DNA of 34,178 nucleotides from JBALVT01 sp045110675 (GTDB lineage: Bacteria; Pseudomonadota; Gammaproteobacteria; Pseudomonadales; Halieaceae): positions 1-34,178 of the forward strand of contig JBGCGJ010000028.1 of assembly GCA_045110675.1 (NCBI GenBank). Direction: 5' to 3'. The notes under the pieces were generated by a model that saw only the letters and a list, made by a program, of their open reading frames with translations, did no database searches and had not been told where the DNA came from. Positions 23,695 to 32,815 of this stretch are shown piece after piece (the first letter of the stretch is position 1; the number at the start of each line of letters is the position of its first letter). The position numbers and the translations under genes are program-made.

Positions 23695-24447
23695 CTAGCG
23701 GTATAATGATACTTCCCGTTCGCGAATATACTCCGCTAACAAATTCTGTTCTTCGGGTGACATCACCCTGCCCTCTAACAAATCTGGCCTGCGCTCATGC
23801 GTTCTGCCCAGTGCCTGCTTGAGGCGCCAGCGGCGAATCTTTTCATGATCACCGCTTAACAACACTTCTGGCACCGCAGTGCCGTTAAATTCTTCTGGCC
23901 GCGTGTAGTGCGGACAGTCCAACAAGTCATCTGCATAGGAATCCTCCCGGGCTGATAACTCGTGACCCAACGCCCCGGGTAACTGTCGGGTAACCGCGTC
24001 TATCACGACCATCGCGGCGAGTTCACCGCCGCTTAAAACATAATCACCGATGGAGAGTTCCTCATCCACTTCGGCTTCGATCAGGCGCTCATCTACCCCT
24101 TCATATCGACCCGCGACTAGCACCAGAGATTTTTCACTGGCCAACTCAAGCGCTTTGGCATGGTTGAACCTGACTCCCTGGGGGGAGAGGTAGATAACTT
24201 TGGCCTCTTCTCCTACCGCGTTCTTCGCAGAGACTATCGCCTCTTGCAACGTATCTATCTTCATCAACATACCTGGGCCGCCGCCATAAGGTCTGTCGTC
24301 TACCGTGCGATGTTTATCCACGGCGAAATCTCTGGGATTGGCGTGCGTAAAAGTCACCAAACCTTGCTTAACTGCCCTGCCCGTAATCCCGTAATCGGCA
24401 ATGGCGCTAAACATTTCGGGAAATAGGCTCACTAGTGCTAGGTGCAT
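23695..24447 (-). CDS. trmD: tRNA (guanine-N1-)-methyltransferase
   Basis: Methylates G37 next to the anticodon of several tRNAs using SAM, which prevents frameshifting. The 250-residue protein is of the SPOUT class. DDRPYGGGPGMLMK and LVAGRYEGVDERLIE belong to the SAM-binding region, and the knot segment SIGDYVLSGGELAAMVVIDA is clear. The C-terminal domain ends in REVSLYR. A strong ribosome site, AGGGAAGGG, lies before the ATG. Confidence 0.98.
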   Translation of the reverse strand: MHLALVSLFPEMFSAIADYGITGRAVKQGLVTFTHANPRDFAVDKHRTVDDRPYGGGPGMLMKIDTLQEAIVSAKNAVGEEAKVIYLSPQGVRFNHAKALELASEKSLVLVAGRYEGVDERLIEAEVDEELSIGDYVLSGGELAAMVVIDAVTRQLPGALGHELSAREDSYADDLLDCPHYTRPEEFNGTAVPEVLLSGDHEKIRRWRLKQALGRTHERRPDLLEGRVMSPEEQNLLAEYIREREVSLYR

Positions 24448-24495
24448 TGCGCCCTTCCCTTAAATCTCAACTAAATACTCTTTCAGCTCTAATCT

Positions 24496-25044
24496 TCAAA
24501 CTTCGAGGAACCAATCTACCTCGATCAACCCCTCTTTCAAATCCACCTGAGTAATCACATCATCCGGTAGATAGGGGATTAGTCTCTCCTGCTCATCGAT
24601 GCTGCCATCGCAGGCTTTCACTACTAATACATCGTTTGCGCCGGTATCTATCAGATAGTCGACAGTGCCCAGCAACACTCGTTCTTCATTGACGCTTAGG
24701 TCGAGGCACCAGACCTGTAACCCCTGCAGTTCTCGCCAATAAAAATCCCCATCGTCAAGAGGAGGTAGTTGCGCCGTGCTAACGACGATCTCGAGACTTT
24801 TATAGGTCTCGGCCAGATTGCGATCATCGACACCTTTAATGTGCGCCACCAAGCCCTTTCCCTGCCGCCTGATCGAATCGAACTCCACCGCTTCCAAGCC
24901 CGACCTGCGCTTTAGCTTGAACTGGTCGTAAGCCAGCAAATTTTCCGCTGGCTCGGTGAACGAGTGAATTTTTATCCAGCCCTTAATCCCGTAACAACCG
25001 CTGATGCGACCAATTACGAGCAAATCGGACTGCGACTCACTCAT
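24496..25044 (-). CDS. rimM: 16S rRNA processing protein RimM
   Basis: Assembly factor for the 30S head that binds ribosomal protein S19. The 182-residue protein has the N-terminal RimM domain (VIGRISGCYGIKGWIKIHSFT) and a C-terminal PRC-barrel (DFYWRELQGLQVW and GANDVLVVKACDG), ending LKEGLIEVDWFLEV. The ATG is 12 bases after the rpsP stop; translation is probably coupled because no strong ribosome site is visible. Confidence 0.97.
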   Translation of the reverse strand: MSESQSDLLVIGRISGCYGIKGWIKIHSFTEPAENLLAYDQFKLKRRSGLEAVEFDSIRRQGKGLVAHIKGVDDRNLAETYKSLEIVVSTAQLPPLDDGDFYWRELQGLQVWCLDLSVNEERVLLGTVDYLIDTGANDVLVVKACDGSIDEQERLIPYLPDDVITQVDLKEGLIEVDWFLEV

Positions 25045-25056
25045 GCGCCACGCAAC

Positions 25057-25314
25057 TTAGGCTACGGCTGGTGCCGCCGCTGCGTCTTTAACCAACTTGG
25101 CCACTCGCTCAGACAACTGTGCACCTTTGCTCTGCCAAAATTCGATGCGGTCGTTGTCAATGCGCAGACGCTCTTCCTGGCCACGGGCGACAGGATTGAA
25201 GAACCCCACACGCTCAATAAAGCGACCATCGCGCGCATTGCGGCTATCGGTAACGGTAAAGTGATAAAATGGGCGTTTTTTAGATCCACCACGAGAAAGA
25301 CGAATTGTTACCAT
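25057..25314 (-). CDS. rpsP: 30S ribosomal protein S16
   Basis: An 85-residue ribosomal protein beginning MVTIRLSRGGSKKRPFYH, a universal S16 start, with VGFFNPVARGQEERLRID and a C-terminal Ala-rich tail. The frame is open upstream to 25386, but the extra 24 residues do not belong to the family and would run into the 5' leader. ATG 25314 has AGGAA at an 11-base distance. It is the first gene of its operon, with a leader of about 90 bases. Confidence 0.97.
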   Translation of the reverse strand: MVTIRLSRGGSKKRPFYHFTVTDSRNARDGRFIERVGFFNPVARGQEERLRIDNDRIEFWQSKGAQLSERVAKLVKDAAAAPAVA

Positions 25315-25406
25315 TTTCTGTAAATTCCTAAAAATTAGCTGGGAAATGAAGCGTTGTGCAACGTCACCCACGACAAAATCCGACACCTAGGCCGGAAAGG
25401 TGGCGT

Positions 25407-25435
25407 ATCATACGTAAAAAAGCGGTCGGTTTAAA
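25407..25435 (-). promoter_or_regulatory. Predicted promoter of the rpsP operon
   Basis: On the minus strand -10 TATGAT (25407-25412) follows TTTAAA (25430-25435) with a 17-base spacer. The leader then contains a small CGTTG/CAACG hairpin (25350-25361). Confidence 0.5.
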
Positions 25436-25498
25436 CCCTGCAACCGAATTTATTTATAAAATTCCGAGACTTGGGTTAGTTATGCTGGCGCGCGCTAT

Positions 25499-26881
25499 TT
25501 AGCGAAATGGCATACCGCCGCCGGGTCCGCCACCACCGGGAGGCATCATCCCTCCCAAACCGCGCATCATCTTCTCCATGCCTCCACCTTTCATCTTTTT
25601 CATCATCTTTTGCATCTGCTTGTGCTGCTTCAGCAATCGATTCAGATCTTGCACCTGAGTGCCAGATCCCATGGTGATTCTGCGCTTGCGTGAGCCGACG
25701 ATAATCTCAGGATTGCGGCGCTCTTTTGGTGTCATCGAGTCGATCATGACCTCCATACGGGCGAACATTTTCATGTCCAGGTTCTGCTGGGCCATATTCG
25801 CCATGTTGCCCATACCAGGTAGCTTATCCAACATTCCGGCGATGCCACCCATATTGTTCATTTGTTGCAGCTGATCACGGAAGTCTTCCAGGTCAAATTT
25901 CTTGCCTTTTTTGACTTTGCGCGCCAGCTTCTCGGCCTTGGCCTTGTCGACTTTTTGTTCGGCCTCTTCTATAAGCGATAGCACATCGCCCATTCCCAGG
26001 ATTCGAGAGGCGAGTCGATCGGGATGAAAAGGATCCAGTGCGGTGGTTTTTTCACCCACACCCAGAAACTTGATGGGCTTACCTGTCACCGATCGAACCG
26101 AGAGTGCGGCACCACCGCGGGTATCTGCATCGACTTTGGTTAGGATGACACCGGTCAGTGGCAGTGTCTCGCCGAAAGCTTTCGCGGTGTTTGCCGCATC
26201 CTGCCCAGTCATGGCATCAACCACAAACAGGGTTTCAACGGGATTGACGGCGGTATGTAGGTCGGCAATTTCGGCCATCATATCCTGATCAACCGCCAGG
26301 CGACCTGCGGTATCGATAATCAGCACATCGCTGAAGCGAATCTTTGCATGGGCAATGGCCGCCGCAGCGATATCTTTTGGTTTCTGACTGATGTCGCTGG
26401 GGAAAAAATCCGCACCCACTTCATCGGCGAGTGTTTCCAATTGCTTGATAGCAGCGGGACGATAAACGTCGGCGCTGACCACCGTCACTGATTTCTTCTC
26501 GCGCTCCTTCAAATAGCGAGCTAACTTCGCAACGGAAGTGGTTTTACCGGCGCCCTGTAGACCGGCGACCAAAACTATCGCGGGCGGCTGACTAGCGAGA
26601 TCTAAAGCCTCATTGGAATTGCCCATTACCGCTTCTAGCTCGGCCTGAACAATTTTCAGAAATACCTGACCGGGACTCAGGCTTTTCATCACCTCTTGTC
26701 CCAAGGCACGCTGTTTGACGGACTCCACGAAATCTTTCACCACCGGCAATGCAACATCCGCTTCAAGCAGTGCCATACGCACTTCGCGCAAGGTTTCCTG
26801 AATATTGTCTTCGGTGAGTTTTGCCTTGCCGGTAATACTGCGAAGGCTGGCCGACAGGCGGTCACTGAGGCTTTCGAACAT
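25499..26881 (-). CDS. ffh: Signal recognition particle protein Ffh
   Basis: GTPase that, with 4.5S RNA, targets nascent membrane proteins to FtsY. The 460-residue protein has the N domain (1-~85), a G domain with P-loop GLQGAGKTT (107-115), DTAGRLAVD and TKVDADTRGG, and a methionine-rich M domain. The M domain ends with a Gly/Met tail (GGMMPPGGGGPGGGMPF). The SRP RNA-binding segment (GSRKRRITMGSGTQVQDLN) is intact. It is divergent from the CcsA-like gene and upstream of the rpsP operon, the order known from Pseudomonas. Confidence 0.98.
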   Translation of the reverse strand: MFESLSDRLSASLRSITGKAKLTEDNIQETLREVRMALLEADVALPVVKDFVESVKQRALGQEVMKSLSPGQVFLKIVQAELEAVMGNSNEALDLASQPPAIVLVAGLQGAGKTTSVAKLARYLKEREKKSVTVVSADVYRPAAIKQLETLADEVGADFFPSDISQKPKDIAAAAIAHAKIRFSDVLIIDTAGRLAVDQDMMAEIADLHTAVNPVETLFVVDAMTGQDAANTAKAFGETLPLTGVILTKVDADTRGGAALSVRSVTGKPIKFLGVGEKTTALDPFHPDRLASRILGMGDVLSLIEEAEQKVDKAKAEKLARKVKKGKKFDLEDFRDQLQQMNNMGGIAGMLDKLPGMGNMANMAQQNLDMKMFARMEVMIDSMTPKERRNPEIIVGSRKRRITMGSGTQVQDLNRLLKQHKQMQKMMKKMKGGGMEKMMRGLGGMMPPGGGGPGGGMPFR

Positions 26882-27036
26882 AGTGGTCTCTCTACAAACT
26901 TTTGATTATTCGGGTGTGTACATTCATCCGCCAGCGAACTTTCAGTCGCCAGGTGCGACCCGCACTATTGCACTAAGCCGGACAAATCGGTACAAAGGTG
27001 CGAAGTATACGCCAGCTGAGCCCAAGCCCGAAACCC

Positions 27037-27840
27037 ATGCCTGCCACAATCCTCGCACTGATCGCCGCTACGCTCTATTTGACGGCAACAGCACTGCAGA
27101 TACTGCATATATCCCAGCAGCGGCGGCAAATAGATATCAAAGTGACTGTGCTGGGAGTACTCGCCCTGGGTGCTCACGCCTGGCTGGCGTGGAAAAACCT
27201 GTTCGTTGCCGGCTCTTTGGATCTGGGGTTTTACAAAGTCTCAGCGCTGATTTTTTTGGTTATCAATGTGGTATGCGTTCTCAGTCTTCTTCGACGCCCA
27301 CTGCAAAACCTGTTGGTTGCCCTATTCCCAATGTCAGCTGTTTCGGTATTGATTTCCACTTTTAGTGCGTCTGTGGCCACACCAATCTCTGGAGTTTCAG
27401 GTGGCATTCTCCTCCACATAGGCAGCTCCATCTTCGCCTATGCCATGCTGACACTGGCGGCCATTCAAGCAGCCCTTGTCGCAGTCCAGGACCGACACCT
27501 GAAACGAAAGCAAACTCGCGGCCTGGTTCAGGTGCTGCCCCCACTGCAACTGATGGAAACGATGCTGTTTGAGCTGATTTGGGCGGGAGTGATTTTGCTT
27601 AGTGTGTCTATCGTCTCGGGTTTTTTGTTTGTCGACGATTTCTTTGCTCAATCCCTGGTGCACAAAACCGTATTAGCCATCGTTGCCTGGGTGCTGTTTT
27701 CTATTCTTTTGTGGGGCCGTTATCAGCTGGGGTGGCGCAGCCAAACCGCCGTGCGTTTCACCCTGACTGGATTCGCTCTGCTAATGCTGGCCTATTTTGG
27801 CTCCAAGATGGTCCTCGAGCTGGTTTTACAGCGCGTCTAA
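27037..27840 (+). CDS. ypjD: CcsA/CcmC-related inner membrane protein (YpjD-like)
   Basis: A 267-residue polytopic membrane protein with about eight hydrophobic helices. It matches the cytochrome c assembly (CcsA-type) family usually found next to ffh, called YpjD in E. coli. Recognisable segments are HIGSSIFAYAMLTLAAIQAALVAVQ, SGFLFVDDFF and HKTVLAIVAWVLFSILLWGRYQLGWR. A heme-handling role is suggested by the family and unproven for YpjD. ATG at 27037 is chosen because it opens the first membrane helix. The frame extends to a GTG at 26998, adding 13 polar residues. Neither start has a good ribosome site. Confidence 0.85.
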   Translation: MPATILALIAATLYLTATALQILHISQQRRQIDIKVTVLGVLALGAHAWLAWKNLFVAGSLDLGFYKVSALIFLVINVVCVLSLLRRPLQNLLVALFPMSAVSVLISTFSASVATPISGVSGGILLHIGSSIFAYAMLTLAAIQAALVAVQDRHLKRKQTRGLVQVLPPLQLMETMLFELIWAGVILLSVSIVSGFLFVDDFFAQSLVHKTVLAIVAWVLFSILLWGRYQLGWRSQTAVRFTLTGFALLMLAYFGSKMVLELVLQRV

Positions 27841-27942
27841 AGCACCGAAGATGGCCAAATTTCACTTCTGCTGTGGGCTTGCTCCCGGAGGGGTTTTTCT
27901 TCAAGATACGCTCTCTTAATCGGCATAGAGTTAACACCTGAT

Positions 27943-29223
27943 TTGAACGAAGCACCGCTGGGTCTTTTATTCTCAGTTTTGGTAGCACTCATCCTGTTGT
28001 CCGGATTCTTTTCCAGCTCGGAAACCGGCATGATGACCCTCAACCGCTATCGACTGAAGCATCTGTCGAAAAACAATCATCGAGGCGCAAGGCGAGCAAG
28101 CCGCTTGCTGGAGCGACCAGACCGGCTTATTGGTCTTATCCTGATCGGCAACAATCTTGTAAACGTTCTCGCGGCTGCTATTGCTACCGTGATTGCCATT
28201 CGACTTTGGGGTGACGCCGGAATATTCATCGCATCATTGGCCCTGACAATGGTGCTACTTGTCTTCGCTGAAATCACCCCTAAGACCATCGCCGCCCTAT
28301 ACCCGGAACGTGTCGCCTTTCCAGCCAGTTGGATTTTGCTGCCACTGATGAAAGTTCTCTATCCTGTTGTGTGGATGGTCAACACGGTAACCAATGCACT
28401 GCTGGGTCTTTTTGGGATCGATCCTTCAAGCCGCAATGACGAGCACGTTTCCAGCGACGAGTTGCGCACTATTGTCACCGACGCCGGCCAGCTAATACCT
28501 ACACGCCACCGGGCAATGCTCCTGAATATTCTGGATCTTGAACAGGTCTCCGTCGATGACATCATGGTGCCTCGCAACGAAGTTTATGGTATCGACCTGG
28601 CGGATACTGACGAAGAAATAATGCGCCGCCTACAGGGCAGTTCACACACCCGTCTGCCGGTATGGCACGAAGACGTCAACAATATCAGTGGTGTGTTACA
28701 CATGCGTAACCTAAGCCGAATACTGGAAAAAAGTGGCCTGGATCGCAGCGCCCTGGAACGCGAAATGGAGCAGCCCTACTTCATTCCTGAGAGTACGCCG
28801 CTTCACACTCAGCTGCTTAATTTTCAGCAAAAGAAACACCGACTCGCCGTGGTGGTCGATGAGTACGGCGAGGTCATGGGCTTGGTGGCACTCGAAGATA
28901 TTCTGGAAGAAATCGTCGGTGAATTTACCTCGAACCTCGCAGAAAGTGTCGGCAACGTTTTCCCCCAAAGGGATGGCAGCTTTATTATCAGCGGCACCGC
29001 AACCGTCCGCGAAGTTAACAAATCTCTGCAGTGGGATTTGCCGACCGACGGGCCAAAGACTCTTAGCGGGCTTATACTGGAGTATCTGGAGTCATTTCCA
29101 GACGCGAACGTCGGGCTGGCGATAGGAAATTATCAGCTGGAGGTTTTGGAGCTGCACAGCAACGTAGTCCAAGCAGTACGCGGCCGGGTGAAAGCCGCCG
29201 CTGCAACTATTTCAGAAATATAA
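27943..29223 (+). CDS. CNNM/CorB-CorC family membrane transporter (DUF21-CBS-CorC_HlyC)
   Basis: A 426-residue protein. The N-terminal DUF21/CNNM membrane domain (about 1-190) opens with SGFFSSSETGMMTLNRYRL and contains LIGNNLVNVLAAA and FAEITPKTIAALYPE. A CBS pair follows (about 205-325, with DIMVPRNEVYGID and VDEYGEVMGLVALEDILEEI), then a C-terminal CorC_HlyC domain (about 340-425). Members export or regulate Mg2+ or Co2+; transport was demonstrated for related CNNM/CorB proteins. The start is TTG at 27943, with only ATAGAG upstream, so the true start is uncertain. It is 102 bases after the CcsA-like gene, the conserved order. The 3' end overlaps the convergent DUF1289 gene by 17 bases. Confidence 0.93.
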   Translation: MNEAPLGLLFSVLVALILLSGFFSSSETGMMTLNRYRLKHLSKNNHRGARRASRLLERPDRLIGLILIGNNLVNVLAAAIATVIAIRLWGDAGIFIASLALTMVLLVFAEITPKTIAALYPERVAFPASWILLPLMKVLYPVVWMVNTVTNALLGLFGIDPSSRNDEHVSSDELRTIVTDAGQLIPTRHRAMLLNILDLEQVSVDDIMVPRNEVYGIDLADTDEEIMRRLQGSSHTRLPVWHEDVNNISGVLHMRNLSRILEKSGLDRSALEREMEQPYFIPESTPLHTQLLNFQQKKHRLAVVVDEYGEVMGLVALEDILEEIVGEFTSNLAESVGNVFPQRDGSFIISGTATVREVNKSLQWDLPTDGPKTLSGLILEYLESFPDANVGLAIGNYQLEVLELHSNVVQAVRGRVKAAAATISEI

Positions 29224-29398
29224 GATTCGAGTCTCTCAGCCGAACCTTGGCATTTTCAATAATCTGTCTTTTTTCATCACCACTGGCCATAAACCAATCA
29301 GTGATTTCAGTACCGGTACGAAAACAACCCTGACAGACATCCTGATCATCCAAAACGCAAATCGAAACGCAGGGTGATTTAGGTTCATTTTCAGTCAC
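29207..29398 (-). CDS. DUF1289 family small Cys-rich protein
   Basis: A 63-residue protein of unknown function. Four cysteines in the pattern C-x3-C...C-x2-C (SPCVSIC, VCQGCFRT), followed by a WFMASGDEKRQIIENA helix, are the DUF1289 hallmark. The cysteines suggest a metal or Fe-S site. The start is GTG, overlapping the stop of the gamma carbonic anhydrase gene by four bases, so it is the last gene of the queA-tgt run. Its end overlaps the convergent CorB-like gene by 17 bases. Confidence 0.92.
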   Translation of the reverse strand: MTENEPKSPCVSICVLDDQDVCQGCFRTGTEITDWFMASGDEKRQIIENAKVRLRDSNLIFLK

Positions 29399-29919
29399 GG
29401 CTGCTCCTTTAGTTCCTTTGCAAAGTGCTTGCCATTGGCCACGTAATGCTCTGCATTGATCGCCAGCACGGATCTCTCCTCTTCCGTCAAGGTTTTCTTG
29501 ATCTTGCCTGGCGAACCTAAAACCATACTGCCATCGGGGACTTCCATGCCCTCGGTGACCAGGGCATTGGCACCGATCAGGCAGCCCTTACCGACTATAG
29601 CTCCGTTTAATACCACGGCATTGATTCCCACTAAAGACCCGTCGCCGATGCTGCAGCCATGAATCATTGCATTGTGTCCGACCGTGACGTTTTCACCGAT
29701 GACAGCTGGAAACCCTTGATCTGCATGTACCACTGCACCATCTTGAATATTACTATTGGCGCCGATTTCAATACGTTCGGCGTCCCCTCGCAGCACACAA
29801 CTGAACCAAACACTGGCACTATCGTGTAAGGTTACGTCGCCGATAACGGCTGCATTGGGTGCGATAAAGTGCCCCTGACCAAGCAAAGTTACCGTTTTAT
29901 CTCCAAGGCTATATTTCAT
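29395..29919 (-). CDS. Gamma-carbonic-anhydrase-like hexapeptide protein (YrdA/PaaY type)
   Basis: A 174-residue left-handed beta-helix protein built of hexapeptide repeats (IGDVTL, IGANSN, IGENVT, IGDGSL, VGKGCL). The three zinc-ligand histidines of gamma carbonic anhydrases are present: His65 (VVHAD), His82 and His87 (VGHNAMIHG). Related YrdA and PaaY proteins show weak carbonic anhydrase or thioesterase activity, so the substrate is open. ATG overlaps the Nudix stop (ATGA) and the gene's own stop overlaps DUF1289. Confidence 0.92.
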   Translation of the reverse strand: MKYSLGDKTVTLLGQGHFIAPNAAVIGDVTLHDSASVWFSCVLRGDAERIEIGANSNIQDGAVVHADQGFPAVIGENVTVGHNAMIHGCSIGDGSLVGINAVVLNGAIVGKGCLIGANALVTEGMEVPDGSMVLGSPGKIKKTLTEEERSVLAINAEHYVANGKHFAKELKEQP

Positions 29920-30506
29920 GGTTGTTCCTTCCAGTCACGTTTAAGATCCAGCCCGGCATCGAGGGCAACATTTGCCAGTAAAGCAAGAATGCCAGCAGTT
30001 ACGCCCCACACTTCATCTTCGCCTACTTTAAAGTGTGGAACCATTCGCGTGTAGCCGCCATCTGTCATACGCCTAAGCCAGTAGTACCGCTTATCGGCAA
30101 AGTGTTCCAAAGGCGGCGAGAACACACTGTCGAACTCGCCCGGATCAACAACCCACTCGAGTCCGGCCGGCACTTTAGCAATACAGGGGTGAACTTCAAA
30201 GCCCGTTCTGGTCCGCAGCGCTTCCATTTGCCCAAGAGGCGTCACCCACTCTGCACGAATACCTACTTCCTCCCAAGCTTCGCGCATCGCAGTAGACCAG
30301 TGTGTTTCGTCTTCGAGTTCGCGTTTGCCGCCCGGGAATGCAATTTCCCCTGGGTGCATGCGCAGATGCTGCGCGCGTCTTCCGAGCAATACACGAGGAG
30401 ATGATTCGTCGCTCAATGCGACGAGCACAGCGGCCTGCGCACCACTGCCCTCCCAGGGAGTCATGACAGGAGTCATTCGATGGGCAAGATTTTCGAAGGC
30501 CTTCAA
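29916..30506 (-). CDS. nudL: Nudix hydrolase, CoA-pyrophosphatase-like (NudL)
   Basis: A 196-residue Nudix hydrolase. The Nudix box spans GGKRELEDETHWSTAMREAW followed by EEVGI and is complete (G-x5-E-x7-REx-x-EEVG). The preceding LLGRRAQHLRMHPGEIAFPG matches the NudL/CoA diphosphatase subgroup, which cleaves CoA and derivatives. The start is TTG at 30506, directly after the tgt stop and with GAGG eight bases before it; an ATG at 30476 is possible but would give a shorter N-terminus. Translation appears coupled to tgt and to the next gene. Confidence 0.9.
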   Translation of the reverse strand: MKAFENLAHRMTPVMTPWEGSGAQAAVLVALSDESSPRVLLGRRAQHLRMHPGEIAFPGGKRELEDETHWSTAMREAWEEVGIRAEWVTPLGQMEALRTRTGFEVHPCIAKVPAGLEWVVDPGEFDSVFSPPLEHFADKRYYWLRRMTDGGYTRMVPHFKVGEDEVWGVTAGILALLANVALDAGLDLKRDWKEQP

Positions 30507-31628
30507 TCAAACGCCTCTTTCCTGGGTCTGATAAAAGTTCTCCGCAAAGGAGTCGAGTTGCGCGGTCGCTACCGCATCGCGAATTCCGGCTATATGATTT
30601 TGATAAAAATGCAGGTTGTGGATGGTATTGAGCTGGGAACCGAGAATTTCATTGCACTTGTCCAGATGATGCAGATAAGCGCGACTAAAGTTTTGGCAGG
30701 TATAGCAATCGCATTCCTCATCCAGAGCAAGGGTACTGGTTTTGTGTCGGGAATTGCGAAGTTTAAGCACACCACGTGAGGTGAATATGTGGCCGTTACG
30801 AGCATTGCGCGTGGGCATGACGCAGTCGAACATATCAATCCCGCGGCGAACGCCCTCGAGTAAATCGGCAGGTGTACCGACGCCCATCAGATACCGAGGT
30901 TTGTCCGCGGGTAAAACCGGCTGCATAGCATCCAGTACTTTAATCATTTCTTCTTTGGGTTCGCCTACGGACAACCCCCCAATAGCATAGCCATCAAACC
31001 CAATGTCGGAAAGGCCAGTCAGAGATTCGCGGCGAAGGTCTGCATACATTCCACCCTGAACTATGCCAAACAAGGCAGCGGTACTATCGCCATGAGCCGT
31101 TTTGCTTCTTGCCGCCCAACGCAGCGATAGCTCCATCGAGTCACGCGCTTCCTGTTCCGTCGCCGGAAACGGCGTGCACTCGTCAAAAATCATCACGATG
31201 TCCGAACCCAGACTGCGCTGGATCGCCATGGACTTTTCGGGGTCTAGGAACACCTTGGAGCCATCGACTGGCGAGCGAAATTTCACGCCCTCTTCGGATA
31301 TTTTTCGCATATCACCCAGGCTGAAGACCTGAAAACCACCCGAATCTGTAAGTATCGGCCCCGACCAGTTCATGAAATCATGCAAGTCGCCATGCTGTTC
31401 GATGATGTCGGTGCCAGGCCGCAACCAGAGGTGGAAAGTATTTCCCAAAAGAATCTGCGCACCGGTGGCGTGAATGTCCCGTGGCAGCATTCCCTTAACC
31501 GTGCCATAAGTACCCACGGGCATGAACGCCGGGGTTTCTACCACGCCTCTGGGAAAAGTGAGTTTGCCGCGTCGAGCGTTGCCGTCCTCGGCAGATTTTT
31601 CAAACTGCATACGACACTCGCGGCTCAT
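30507..31628 (-). CDS. tgt: Queuine tRNA-ribosyltransferase
   Basis: Exchanges guanine 34 for preQ1 in GUN-anticodon tRNAs. The 373-residue TIM-barrel enzyme has the active-site Asp95 (DSGGFQVFS) and the nucleophile Asp268 (FDCVMPTRNARNGH). Its zinc site is Cys306, Cys308 and Cys311 (CDCYTC) plus a later His. ATG overlaps the queA stop by four bases (ATGA), so the two queuosine enzymes are co-translated. Confidence 0.98.
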   Translation of the reverse strand: MSRECRMQFEKSAEDGNARRGKLTFPRGVVETPAFMPVGTYGTVKGMLPRDIHATGAQILLGNTFHLWLRPGTDIIEQHGDLHDFMNWSGPILTDSGGFQVFSLGDMRKISEEGVKFRSPVDGSKVFLDPEKSMAIQRSLGSDIVMIFDECTPFPATEQEARDSMELSLRWAARSKTAHGDSTAALFGIVQGGMYADLRRESLTGLSDIGFDGYAIGGLSVGEPKEEMIKVLDAMQPVLPADKPRYLMGVGTPADLLEGVRRGIDMFDCVMPTRNARNGHIFTSRGVLKLRNSRHKTSTLALDEECDCYTCQNFSRAYLHHLDKCNEILGSQLNTIHNLHFYQNHIAGIRDAVATAQLDSFAENFYQTQERGV

Positions 31629-32737
31629 TCTGTGCCCTCTGATCTGACCGCAGGCGTGGCACAGTCTGCAGGTGTAATAAACATGGCATCACCATAACTG
31701 AAAAATCGGTATCGCTCATCAATTGCGCTGCGATAGGCACGCAGGATGTTTTCACGTCCGGCAAACGCACTCACCAACATCAGCAGCGTAGACTCGGGCA
31801 AGTGAAAATTAGTGACCAGTGCATCGACACTGTGGAACTGATATCCCGGATAAATAAAAATATCCGTGTCGCCGAAAAATGGCTGGATCTCGCCCGTCGC
31901 AACGCTGGCCGATTCTAAAGACCTCACAGCAGTGGTCCCTACCGCCACAACACGACCTCCCAGAGCTCTTGTGTTCCGAACTGCGTCACAGACAGATTCA
32001 TCGACTTCCACGTATTCTGAGTGCATCACATGATCCTGAATATTGTCCGCTCGCACTGGTTGGAAGGTTCCCGCGCCCACATGCAAGGTGACTTCTGCAC
32101 GGTGAATACCCAGCGCGTCGCATTGTGCAATTAGCTGCTCAGTGAAGTGCAGTCCGGCGGTCGGCGCGGCAACGGCTCCATCTTTGCTGCCATATACCGT
32201 CTGATAGCGCTGCTGGTCCTCCAGCTCATCTTTTCTTTCGATGTAAGGTGGCAATGGCATATGGCCGATCTCGCTCAGGATTTCCGATAACGGCGGGCCG
32301 CTTTCGCTGGAAAGACAAAAGAGAGCATCCTCTCTTCCAGTGACATCCAGACTAATAGCGCCGGGGGTCGCTCCCTCAGTGGCGCTCAACAAAATCCTCG
32401 ATCCCGGCTTGGGAGATTTACTGCTGCGAATATGGGCCAAGGCTGTGTGAGTACCCGTAAGCCGTTCAATCAGAATTTCCAGCTTCCCGCCAGTTTGTTT
32501 TTGACCCCATAACCTCGCGGGAATGACTCGGGTGTTGTTGAACACCAAAAGATCGTTGGGGTGGAGAAACTGGAGCAGATCGCTAAATTGATGGTGACTA
32601 ATAGCCCCGAGACCATCACCGCCAGCACCCTCGCAAGCACCTTCCAGTTTCAGCAAACGACTAGCGCTGCGCTCTGCAAGCGGCCGCTGGGCAATCAATT
32701 CTTTGGGAAGTTGGTAGGTAAAGTCTGAACGCTTCAT
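31625..32737 (-). CDS. queA: S-adenosylmethionine:tRNA ribosyltransferase-isomerase
   Basis: Adds the epoxycyclopentane ring (from SAM ribose) to preQ1 in tRNA, the step after Tgt. The 370-residue protein starts with the family-typical MKRSDFTYQLPKELIAQRPL and has APTAGLHFTEQLI, LHVGAGTFQPVR and FHLPESTLLMLVSAF. It is slightly longer than usual because of a Gly-rich insert near residues 33-45 (GACEGAGGDGLGA). No Shine-Dalgarno is visible ahead of the ATG, and a terminator lies only about 35 bases upstream, so the leader must be short. Confidence 0.97.
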   Translation of the reverse strand: MKRSDFTYQLPKELIAQRPLAERSASRLLKLEGACEGAGGDGLGAISHHQFSDLLQFLHPNDLLVFNNTRVIPARLWGQKQTGGKLEILIERLTGTHTALAHIRSSKSPKPGSRILLSATEGATPGAISLDVTGREDALFCLSSESGPPLSEILSEIGHMPLPPYIERKDELEDQQRYQTVYGSKDGAVAAPTAGLHFTEQLIAQCDALGIHRAEVTLHVGAGTFQPVRADNIQDHVMHSEYVEVDESVCDAVRNTRALGGRVVAVGTTAVRSLESASVATGEIQPFFGDTDIFIYPGYQFHSVDALVTNFHLPESTLLMLVSAFAGRENILRAYRSAIDERYRFFSYGDAMFITPADCATPAVRSEGTE

Positions 32738-32770
32738 AGCTTAATAACTAAATCGCCGCAATCCTTAGAC

Positions 32771-32795
32771 AAAAAAGCCGGCGCGAAGCCGGCTT
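32771..32795 (-). terminator. Rho-independent terminator after the Ala/Glu-rich gene
   Basis: AAGCCGGC (32775-32782) pairs with GCCGGCTT (32788-32795) across a five-base loop, followed on the minus strand by six T. It separates the small protein gene from queA, 34 bases ahead of the queA start. Confidence 0.88.
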
Positions 32796-32815
32796 CGAAC
32801 GACTGGAAGCCGGGT

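Noticed and set aside
25315..25386. 24-residue extension of rpsP
   Set aside because: It lies in the 5' leader downstream of the predicted promoter, and S16 proteins begin at MVTIRL.
26965..27365. Overlapping ORFs around the start of the CcsA-like gene
   Set aside because: They lack domains and ribosome sites; the hydrophobic CcsA-like frame explains the coding signal.
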